7,539 nucleotides of DNA from Methanosarcinales archaeon. GTDB taxonomy: Archaea > Halobacteriota > Syntropharchaeia > Alkanophagales > Methanospirareceae. The stretch covers positions 3,135 to 10,673 of the forward strand of contig JAODGF010000118.1 in NCBI GenBank assembly GCA_025464645.1, given 5' to 3'. This document shows positions 1 to 5,250 of the stretch, one piece after another. Made by a program: the position numbers and the translations under genes. Position 1 is the first letter of the stretch; the number at the start of each line of letters is the position of its first letter. The notes under the pieces were generated by a model. It saw nothing but the letters and a program-made list of their open reading frames with translations. It was not told the origin of the DNA and made no database searches.

Positions 1-1635
1 GAGCTGATTGAAACCTTGAAAGCCGGTTATCTCTGCAACAACGCTTCTCTCGCTGAGAATAAGGATGAGTACAGCATTGTAGGCGACCCCACGGAAGGCG
101 CTCTGGTGGTCTCGGCAAGGAAAGCAGGTATTACCGAGCATCTTCCCCGGCTCGATGAGATTCCTTTTGTGGCTGAACAGCAATATATGGCTACTCTGCA
201 CAAGGGTGCGAGTGCAAATAAAAATGTAATCTATGTGAAAGGCTCGCCAGAGCGGGTTTTAGAGATGTGTCAAAACCAGTTGGTCAATGGAAGCATCAAG
301 CCTTTGCGCCGTGAAGAGATACTGGCAGAGGCGGATGAGATGGCAGGAGAAGCTTTAAGGGTCCTGGGTGTGGCGTATAAACTCGTGCCGAAGGATAAAA
401 AGGTACTTAATCCTGAAGATTTGAATGGGCTAACTTTTCTCGGACTCCAGGGCATGATAGACCCGCCCAGAGAAGAAGCGATAGAAGCGGTCCAGAAATG
501 CAAACGTGCAGGAATCAGGGTAGTGATGGTCACTGGTGATCACGCGCAGACGGCAAAAGCTATTGCACGGCAGTTAAGAATTGGCGAGGGCGAGGATAGG
601 GTGTTGACCGGGGAAGAGCTGTCAAGGATGAGCGATGATGAGCTGTACGAAGTTGTAGATACCGTTTCGGTTTATGCCCGGGCTGCTCCGGAACACAAAT
701 TCAGGATAATTAAACAGTTGCGTAGAAGGGGGCATATTATCGCCGCTACTGGCGATGGTGTGAACGATGCGCCAGCGCTAAAGGCTGCGGACATTGGGAT
801 TGCTATGGGAATAACCGGAACCGAAGTGAGCAAGGAAGCTGCGGATATGGTTTTAACGGATGATAACTTCGCCAGCATCGTCTCCGCAGTGGAAGAGGGC
901 AGACATGTCTTCGATAACATCAAGAAGGTCATTCTTTACACGCTTCCCACGAACGGTGGACAAACCATGCTGGTATTGGGAGCGATACTGCTGGCGCCTT
1001 TTATATTCCTTTTCAATCCGCATCGCGGGGGTTGCCTTCCGATTGAGCCCGTGCAAATCCTGTATATTAATTTGCTTGATGCCGTTGCTCTCGCACTGAC
1101 GCTCATTCGCGAGCCGAAAGAAAAAGGGTTACTCGACAGACCGCCTCGCAACCCTAAAGAGCGGATAACAGATAGCCCTTTCTTCAAGAAAGTTGGATTG
1201 GTCTCTGTGGTAATGGCAGTTGCAGGATTCACGATGTTTTACTACTTCGGTGAGCTAGCTCTTTCCGGTTCCGTAGCGGACCCGGATAAACTATTGATGC
1301 AGGCGCGAACCGCAGCGTTCACCACTGTTATGCTGGTTCATATCTGCTATATCTTCACTGCGAGGTCGATAACGGAGTCGGCTTTTACGTTCAGTCCATT
1401 CTCAAATAAATGGGTGCTTATCGGCGTAGCAATAACGCTCGGGCTGCAGCTTACCATAATCTACGCCCCGCCATTTATCGGAGTTAACCCGTTTAGAACC
1501 GCACCTTTACCTGCCGATTGGTGGATCTTGATGATTTTAGTTTCGCTCCCGGTGTTCTTCATAATCGAGTTCGAGAAGTTCCTTACAAAGCGTTGGACGG
1601 TGAAAGAAAAAGTTAATATTTATATGCAATCATAA
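1..1635 (+). CDS. P-type cation-transporting ATPase, 5'-truncated (C-terminal ~544 residues)
   Basis: Membrane pump that couples ATP hydrolysis to cation transport. The frame is open from base 1 (GAG CTG ATT...), so the TTG at 16 is an internal codon; the actuator domain, M1-M4 and the DKTGT phosphorylation site lie upstream of the window. Visible in order: N-domain GDPTEGAL (82-105) and KGSPE (238-252) nucleotide-binding motifs; P-domain DPPR (460-471), MVTGDH (526-543) and the hinge TGDGVNDAPALK (748-783); then six hydrophobic segments corresponding to M5-M10, ending in a basic tail. This is the P2-type (Ca/Na-pump-like) architecture. The transported ion cannot be assigned: M5 reads PTNGGQ (946-963), with Gln where Ca2+ pumps have the ligand Glu, and M6 reads NLLDAVA instead of NLVTDGLP. 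The next gene follows after 39 bases. The family call is secure; the substrate is unknown. Confidence 0.95.
   Translation, partial: ELIETLKAGYLCNNASLAENKDEYSIVGDPTEGALVVSARKAGITEHLPRLDEIPFVAEQQYMATLHKGASANKNVIYVKGSPERVLEMCQNQLVNGSIKPLRREEILAEADEMAGEALRVLGVAYKLVPKDKKVLNPEDLNGLTFLGLQGMIDPPREEAIEAVQKCKRAGIRVVMVTGDHAQTAKAIARQLRIGEGEDRVLTGEELSRMSDDELYEVVDTVSVYARAAPEHKFRIIKQLRRRGHIIAATGDGVNDAPALKAADIGIAMGITGTEVSKEAADMVLTDDNFASIVSAVEEGRHVFDNIKKVILYTLPTNGGQTMLVLGAILLAPFIFLFNPHRGGCLPIEPVQILYINLLDAVALALTLIREPKEKGLLDRPPRNPKERITDSPFFKKVGLVSVVMAVAGFTMFYYFGELALSGSVADPDKLLMQARTAAFTTVMLVHICYIFTARSITESAFTFSPFSNKWVLIGVAITLGLQLTIIYAPPFIGVNPFRTAPLPADWWILMILVSLPVFFIIEFEKFLTKRWTVKEKVNIYMQS
1608..1626 (+). promoter_or_regulatory. 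Candidate archaeal TATA/BRE promoter for hepT-mntA
   Basis: A purine-rich BRE-like stretch (GAAAAAG) is followed by an AT-rich TTTATATG box at 1619-1626, inside the last codons of the ATPase gene. A start site about 25 bases downstream (near 1648) would leave a ~27-base leader containing the strong GAGGGGG ribosome-binding site at 1661-1667, just before the ATG at 1675. This is inferred from spacing alone; co-transcription with the ATPase gene is also possible. Confidence 0.4.
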
Positions 1636-1674
1636 CCAAGTCTGAACTAAATAAGAGCGTGAGGGGGAATATAC

Positions 1675-2103
1675 ATGGAAAAAGACCGTATAAAAAGATA
1701 TGAAGAGAAAATTGAAATTATCTTGGATAGAAAGATGGACATTGAAGAGTGGATTGCGCCGTACGAAGAGGATATAAGTATAAAGGACAAAATGGCGAGA
1801 TTCGCAGTTTATAAGGCAATGCAGGAAGCGGTAGAGGCAAGCTTGGATATTGCTGCCATGGTAGTGAAAGACATTGGTAAGCTTCCAAAAGATGATTATA
1901 CAAACGTGGAAATTTTAGCGGAGAATAAAATTATTGATGATACACTTGCAAAAGTATTGAACGAGGCAAATGGGTTAAGAAACATCGTGGTCCATTTATA
2001 TAACAAAATTGATGATATTAGAGCTTTTCAAAGCATAAAGAACATAACACCACATTTTGAACGGTTCTCGGAGGTTATTAAGAAATGGACAAAAGGGAAA
2101 TAA
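1675..2103 (+). CDS. hepT: HepT-like HEPN ribonuclease toxin (DUF86 family)
   Basis: Toxin half of a HEPN/MNT (type VII) toxin-antitoxin pair; family members are dimeric RNases that cleave RNA. The 142-residue, almost all-helical product has the DUF86 pattern: a central helix (about residues 41-65, RFAVYKAMQEAVEASLDIA) and the catalytic RX4HXY motif, here RNIVVHLY with Arg102, His107 and Tyr109 all present. In characterised systems the motif Tyr is the residue AMPylated by the MntA antitoxin, so both nuclease activity and neutralisation look possible. The ATG is preceded by GAGGGGG at 1661-1667 with about 7 bases spacing. The gene overlaps mntA by 19 bases, typical of translational coupling. 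GC over 1681-2100 is about 36% by hand count, against roughly 48-55% in sampled lines of the upstream ATPase gene, which fits acquisition by transfer. Length is normal for the family. The cellular RNA target is unknown. Confidence 0.9.
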   Translation: MEKDRIKRYEEKIEIILDRKMDIEEWIAPYEEDISIKDKMARFAVYKAMQEAVEASLDIAAMVVKDIGKLPKDDYTNVEILAENKIIDDTLAKVLNEANGLRNIVVHLYNKIDDIRAFQSIKNITPHFERFSEVIKKWTKGK

Positions 2104-2435
2104 AAAAGGATTTTTCTTTCTTGAAAGGAGAGATTTCGGCTTTGCTGCTCTACGGCTCTCACGCAAAGGGCACAGCTACACCTCGTAGCGACATAGACAT
2201 CTGTATTGTTGCACCTGGATGTAAAAACAGATCCACTCTTCTTAGAAAGGTGTGGCAAAACATAGGGAATAAATACGATGCGAGAATTTTTGAAGATTTA
2301 CCGTTATATCTGAAAGTGGACATAATGAACAATCACATACCCATCTGGGCAGACAATATGCCTGACCTTTACGAGTATTTCTACTATTTCAGGAAATTAT
2401 GGATGGAACAGAAGCACAGGCAAGAAGTTGGATAA
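2085..2435 (+). CDS. mntA: MntA-like nucleotidyltransferase antitoxin (MNT domain)
   Basis: Minimal nucleotidyltransferase that, in known type VII systems, transfers AMP from ATP onto the HepT toxin and so inactivates it. The 116-residue product has the canonical GSX10DXD motif (Gly24-Ser25, Asp36 and Asp38, within LYGSHAKGTATPRSDIDI). A candidate third metal-binding acid, Asp65, lies in YDARIFEDLPLYLKVDI, which is the usual third-strand region of MNT proteins. All expected catalytic residues are therefore present. The ATG lies inside the end of hepT (19-base overlap) and is served by GGAGGT at 2070-2075 with 9 bases spacing. The gene end in turn overlaps an ATG at 2399 that opens a broken reading frame. 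Housekeeping or antibiotic nucleotidyltransferases are unlikely given the small size and the HepT partner. Confidence 0.9.
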   Translation: MDKREIKKDFSFLKGEISALLLYGSHAKGTATPRSDIDICIVAPGCKNRSTLLRKVWQNIGNKYDARIFEDLPLYLKVDIMNNHIPIWADNMPDLYEYFYYFRKLWMEQKHRQEVG

Positions 2436-2612
2436 AGGTAGAAGGAGAAGGTTGGGGCGCGGAGGAAACCGCATTAGGCGAACTCGTATTTGCAAGGTGC
2501 TAAATTCCAATCAGAAGGGATAAAAGTAGAAGGGTTCGTGGTAAGGGAGAAATGCGATTTCCCGTCGCATTATAAAAGCAAGCGAAGTATAGACCAATTT
2601 TTGAGAGAATAG
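2399..2612 (+). pseudogene. Frameshifted small gene after mntA, possibly a decayed HEPN protein
   Basis: An ATG at 2399, overlapping the last 37 bases of mntA and preceded by AGGAAA, opens a frame that runs to a TAA at 2501. It begins MDGTEAQARSWIKVEG and continues GWGAEETALGEL. The adjacent frame is free of stops from 2478 to the TAG at 2610 and reads YLQGAKFQSEGIKVEGFVV, then REKCDFPSHYKSKRSIDQFL. Joining the two with a one-base skip around 2485-2490 gives one product of about 70 residues. Its opening resembles the start of HEPN-domain proteins (PF05168), which commonly show WL..AEEDL..AE and then A.FH..QA.EK..KA, though several consensus positions are lost. MNT genes followed by an overlapping HEPN gene are a common archaeal arrangement. 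The join and the family are inference; a sequencing error, or chance coding-like sequence, remains possible. Confidence 0.38.
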
Positions 2613-2627
2613 ATTTTAGTCTCGCAG

Positions 2628-2646
2628 GGTTTTTATACATTTATAC
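2628..2646 (+). promoter_or_regulatory. TATA-box promoter of the PAC2 gene
   Basis: The AT-rich sequence GTTTTTATACATTTATAC sits 25-40 bases before the ATG at 2669. With the usual archaeal TATA-to-start distance of about 25 bases, transcription would begin near 2660-2668, giving a leaderless or nearly leaderless mRNA. No Shine-Dalgarno motif is visible before the ATG, which agrees. Confidence 0.6.
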
Positions 2647-2668
2647 TATTAATCAATGTATGTAAACC

Positions 2669-3424
2669 ATGGAAATGGAAGAAGTTGTGAGGATAGCAGA
2701 GGAAGAAGGGGTAGTGCATAAAAATCCGATTGTGATCGAGGGTTTGCCAGATGTGGGTCTGGTAGGAACGATTGCAGCATCTTACATCGTGGAGAAGATG
2801 AATTATAAGGAAATAGGCTACATCGAATCTGATTTGTTCCCCCCGGTTATGGTAGTGCACGAGGGGAAATTAAAAAACCCGGTGCGAATATACGGTAATG
2901 AAGGCGTAGTAATAGTGTTGTCAGAAGTTGCGATACCGCCAGGCGCTGTTTATCCGCTGACGCGTGCTCTGGCTGACTGGGTCAAAGAGATTGGTGCTGA
3001 ACTTGTTATCCCGATAACCGGTCTGCCGGTAGGGAACAGGATAGATATAAGCAAGCCGGGGGTTTTTGCCGTTGGGAACAGTGAAGAAGCAGTAAAAGAG
3101 CTGGAGGGCAAGCAGATGGAATTGCTGGAGGAAGGATTTATCGCGGGTCCTTATGCCATAATGCTAAGGGAATGCGGCAAGAGGAAGATGAATGCAATTT
3201 CTCTCCTCGCCCAGTGCTTCCCGGTGTATCCTGACCCAGGTGCAGCGGCGTCGGTAATTGAGTCGCTTGAGAAGTTTTTAAAATTGGGCATAGATGTGAA
3301 GGAGCTATTAGAAAGAGGTGAGGAGATAAAGCTAAAAGCAAGGGACCTTATGCGGCAGACGGCACTCTCTGCTCCTGAAATGCAGAAAGGCGTGGAACAG
3401 GACATGCCCATTATGTATCGCTAA
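2669..3424 (+). CDS. PAC2-family proteasome assembly chaperone homologue (PbaA/PbaB-like)
   Basis: Cytoplasmic member of the PAC2 (former DUF75) family, related to eukaryotic Pba1/Pba2 and archaeal PbaA/PbaB, which bind the alpha ring of the 20S proteasome or its precursors. Of 251 residues, 20-45 carry the family signature IVIEGLPDVGLVGTIAASYI. They are followed by DLFPPVMVVHEG (55-66), the ITGLPVG region (116-122), and a C-terminal helical part with FPVYPDPGAAASVIESLEKFLKL (184-206). The last three residues, Met-Tyr-Arg, fit the C-terminal hydrophobic-Tyr-any (HbYX) motif that docks proteasome partners into alpha-ring pockets. Full family length. The ATG at 2669 lacks an obvious ribosome-binding site but is well placed behind a TATA box; the upstream ATG at 2656 is in another frame. 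The gene stands ahead of hsp20, which has its own promoter. Family call firm; choice between PbaA- and PbaB-like roles not made. Confidence 0.92.
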   Translation: MEMEEVVRIAEEEGVVHKNPIVIEGLPDVGLVGTIAASYIVEKMNYKEIGYIESDLFPPVMVVHEGKLKNPVRIYGNEGVVIVLSEVAIPPGAVYPLTRALADWVKEIGAELVIPITGLPVGNRIDISKPGVFAVGNSEEAVKELEGKQMELLEEGFIAGPYAIMLRECGKRKMNAISLLAQCFPVYPDPGAAASVIESLEKFLKLGIDVKELLERGEEIKLKARDLMRQTALSAPEMQKGVEQDMPIMYR

Positions 3425-3429
3425 AAATG

Positions 3430-3452
3430 TGGAAAATTCCAAACTTATATAG
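3430..3452 (+). promoter_or_regulatory. hsp20 promoter: TATA box with adjoining inverted repeat
   Basis: A clear TATA element, CTTATATAG at 3444-3452, lies about 50 bases ahead of the hsp20 ATG. A start site near 3474 would give a ~24-base leader containing a weak AAGGAA ribosome-binding motif at 3485-3490. Immediately upstream, at 3430-3441, is a perfect inverted repeat TGGAA-AA-TTCCA. It abuts the position of the BRE and so could be an operator for a heat-shock regulator. Promoter likely; operator role inferred from position only. Confidence 0.6.
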
Positions 3453-3497
3453 TTAAGTTCAATAAATAAGATAGGGGGTGGAAGAAGGAATAGGGAA

Positions 3498-3863
3498 ATG
3501 GGAATAGAAAGGAGGATAATTAGGACAACGTGGAGATATGATGGCTGTTTAGAGCCGTTATACGAAATGGAAGATAAGGAAGATGAGATATCGGTTACTT
3601 TTGACCTGCCACGAGTGAGGAAAGAAAACGTGGAGATAAACACAACGGAAAACACGGTGGAAGTAATAGCGAGGATGAGCGATGCAGTCTGCTGGGAGAG
3701 ATGGGGTGGTATCCAGAAGAGGATAACTTTTCAGGCTTTCAGGAAACAGATAAGGCTGCCAGAGCCAATAGACCCGGAAAAAGCATCTGCGTCGTTTAAA
3801 AATGGCGTTCTCAGGATAAATTTGCCTAAGGTGAGGAGGAAGGTGTTTATACCGATAGAATAA
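3498..3863 (+). CDS. hsp20: Hsp20/alpha-crystallin small heat-shock protein
   Basis: ATP-independent chaperone that holds unfolding proteins in large oligomers in the cytoplasm. The 121-residue product has a short N-terminal arm (about 1-25) and an alpha-crystallin domain (about 26-110). Landmarks include FDLPRVRKENVEI (35-47, the usual LPGV.KEDI region), the strand F81-RKQIRLPE, and the late signature ASFKNGVLRINLPK (98-111, matching A.(F/Y).NGVL.(I/V).LPK). The tail ends VFIPIE, supplying the I-X-I motif (Ile-Pro-Ile) that anchors oligomer assembly. Length is at the short end but complete. Transcription probably starts from the TATA box at 3444-3452. The next gene begins only 16-22 bases after the stop, so the two are probably co-transcribed. 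Placement beside a PAC2 chaperone homologue suggests a protein-quality-control neighbourhood, though that link is inference. Confidence 0.95.
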   Translation: MGIERRIIRTTWRYDGCLEPLYEMEDKEDEISVTFDLPRVRKENVEINTTENTVEVIARMSDAVCWERWGGIQKRITFQAFRKQIRLPEPIDPEKASASFKNGVLRINLPKVRRKVFIPIE

Positions 3864-3879
3864 AAGGTAAACCTGTGCG

Positions 3880-4323
3880 GTGCAAATGGAAGAAGATAAA
3901 TCTGGTGACGACCTGATAAGACCGACTTTGTTCTATTCCGCAGAGCATGAGAAGACGAAACTGAATTGGTTCTGCTACGAATTAGCTTTGAGTTTCGAGT
4001 TTGAGATTCAACAGAAAGTGGGGGAAAGATTGAAGCGATATGGGATTTACAAAGAACAGATAGCGGATTTTTCCGTTTATTTTGCGAAGCAAATGAAGGG
4101 GATCATATTACAAAAGCTATCGGGAGAAATCGAGACGGTGTATTTCTCGTACGATATGGTTGAAGCATATTTTCCGAGGCTGAGTGACAGAATGGTGAAT
4201 AAGATACTCGATGCGATTGCAAAAGCATGGGACGAACAGCTCAGTGTTTGCGAAATATGCCCCACGAGGTGTGTGAGCGAGAAGGATGTATATTGCACGA
4301 TGTTTGATGAAGGACCTTTTTAG
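3880..4323 (+). CDS. Conserved-looking hypothetical protein with C-terminal four-cysteine cluster
   Basis: Function not recognised. The 147-residue product (145 if the ATG at 3886 is used instead of the GTG at 3880) is soluble and mostly helical, without signal peptide or membrane segment. The middle (about 28-120) looks like packed amphipathic helices: WFCYELALSFEFEIQQKVGE, then FSVYFAKQMKGIILQKLSGE, then MVNKILDAIAKAWDEQL. The C-terminus carries Cys124, Cys127, Cys131 and Cys139 as C-X2-C-PTR-C-X7-C, followed by TMFDEGPF. This compact cluster could bind zinc or an iron-sulfur centre; the sequence cannot say which. The GTG start has AAGGT at 3864-3868 about 11 bases upstream, the better spacing of the two. 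It follows hsp20 by 16 bases on the same strand and so probably shares its promoter, raising the possibility of stress-linked expression. It converges with nadC across a 34-base gap. Confident that it is a gene; role unknown. Confidence 0.82.
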   Translation: MQMEEDKSGDDLIRPTLFYSAEHEKTKLNWFCYELALSFEFEIQQKVGERLKRYGIYKEQIADFSVYFAKQMKGIILQKLSGEIETVYFSYDMVEAYFPRLSDRMVNKILDAIAKAWDEQLSVCEICPTRCVSEKDVYCTMFDEGPF

Positions 4324-4357
4324 GGGGTCTCGTTAATTATCTCATTTGGCTTGCCAT

Positions 4358-5182
4358 CTACTCTACCACATCAAGAGAAAAACCCAACCACTTAGCTGAA
4401 CGTGTGAGCATGCCACTCGACACAACGTCAACGCCTGTGGATGCGAAATCTTTTAGATTATCTATGTTTATCTCTCCCGAAGCCTCTAAAATCAACCCAT
4501 CGCGAAGCCCCCTCTCGTTCAACAGCCTCACACTCTCTTTTACTTCCGCTACTGTCATATTATCAAGCATGATTATGTCCACTTTCAATTCCGCAGCTCT
4601 AAGCGCATCCTCTTTACTTTCAACCTCAACTTCGATTTTTTTGGTAAAACTCGCCTTCTCTTTTGCTTCTTTTATCGCGCTCTCCAGCCCCATCAGCTTT
4701 ATGTAATTGTCTTTTATTATTACCGCTTCGTATAGCCCGAATCTATGCGGGTCGCCACCTCCAATAGCTATTGCTTTTTTCTCGTATTTCCGGAAGCCAG
4801 GCGTTGTCTTCCTCGTCCCGGCTACTTTTATATGCTTATTCACCTTTCGCGCTTCGGTTACAAACTTATTTGTTACGGTAGCGACACCACTCATGCGACC
4901 TAAGAAATTGAGCACAAGTCTTTCTGCCTTTAATATCTTCGCACCTGCACCCATTACAGTCAAAACAGTATCCCCGCTGTTTATTCGGGCTCCATCCTCA
5001 AATTCAGTGGAATACTGGACCGATAAATAGTCAAATATCTGCTTCGCTTCGTCTAAACCTGCAAGGATACCTTCTTCTTTCACTGTTATCTCTGCTTTAC
5101 AAGACGCGTATGGCACTATCTCCTCATAATCCTCATGTCCTACATCTTCCTCCAGAAAACTTTCTATCTCTTTCAGCAGCAT
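4358..5182 (-). CDS. nadC: Nicotinate-nucleotide pyrophosphorylase (quinolinate phosphoribosyltransferase)
   Basis: Converts quinolinate and phosphoribosyl pyrophosphate to nicotinate mononucleotide, CO2 and pyrophosphate, the last step of de novo pyridine-ring synthesis for NAD. The 274-residue protein shows the N-terminal open-faced sandwich (about 1-115), the helix RLVLNFLGRMSGVAT (88-102, with Arg96), then the alpha/beta barrel. Barrel motifs are GTRKTTPGFRKYEKKA (122-137), GGGDPHRFGL (141-150, with His146-Arg147), IIKDNYI (155-161, with Lys157), EVEVES (184-189), MLDNM (205-209), LEASGEI (232-238) and SSGMLTRS (255-262). All expected substrate and phosphate contacts are present. The GGGDPHRFGL and LEASGEI versions favour NadC over the related ModD. 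Full length. Transcribed divergently from nadX, consistent with one NAD pathway unit. The start at 5182 has only a weak AAGAG before it. Confidence 0.95.
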   Translation of the reverse strand: MLLKEIESFLEEDVGHEDYEEIVPYASCKAEITVKEEGILAGLDEAKQIFDYLSVQYSTEFEDGARINSGDTVLTVMGAGAKILKAERLVLNFLGRMSGVATVTNKFVTEARKVNKHIKVAGTRKTTPGFRKYEKKAIAIGGGDPHRFGLYEAVIIKDNYIKLMGLESAIKEAKEKASFTKKIEVEVESKEDALRAAELKVDIIMLDNMTVAEVKESVRLLNERGLRDGLILEASGEINIDNLKDFASTGVDVVSSGMLTRSAKWLGFSLDVVE

Positions 5183-5250
5183 CTCTTTTTAGCAAAACTT
5201 TTTATTTTTAATTTAATAAAGCTTTTGCAAGCAAGCAAAGCAAAAAGTTT
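5183..5250. promoter_or_regulatory. Shared divergent promoter region of nadC and nadX
   Basis: This 68-base AT-rich spacer must hold promoters for both genes. The run TTTTTAATTTAATAAAG at 5205-5221 supplies TATA-like sequence on both strands. It lies about 30-45 bases before the nadX ATG (5251) and about 25-40 before the nadC ATG (5182). nadX has no ribosome-binding site, so a leaderless transcript is likely. A perfect 9-base inverted pair, AAACTTTTT (5195-5203) and AAAAAGTTT (5242-5250), brackets the core, and short GCAA repeats lie at 5227-5238. Promoter function is inferred from layout. Confidence 0.6.

Noticed and set aside
16..18. TTG as the start of the ATPase gene
   Set aside because: The frame is open upstream to base 1 and the protein lacks its first third, so TTG is an internal Leu codon of a truncated gene.
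936..1232. Minus-strand open frame opposite the ATPase membrane region
   Set aside because: No motif or ribosome-binding site; the plus frame here encodes M5-M7 of the ATPase.
2656..2658. ATG at 2656 as the PAC2 gene start
   Set aside because: It is out of frame with the PAC2 protein; the ATG at 2669 is in frame and better placed behind the TATA box.
2436..2668. Small RNA gene in the spacer between mntA and the PAC2 gene
   Set aside because: No tRNA-like or strong hairpin structure was seen, and the stretch is better explained by a frameshifted coding remnant plus the PAC2 promoter.
4308..4328. Possible hairpin at the end of the four-cysteine gene (GGACC...GGTCT) as a terminator
   Set aside because: The stem is only about four base pairs and is not followed by a T-tract on either strand.
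4404..5030. Two plus-strand open frames opposite nadC
   Set aside because: Low-complexity Ser/Phe/Ala-rich translations antisense to nadC, which has all its active-site motifs.
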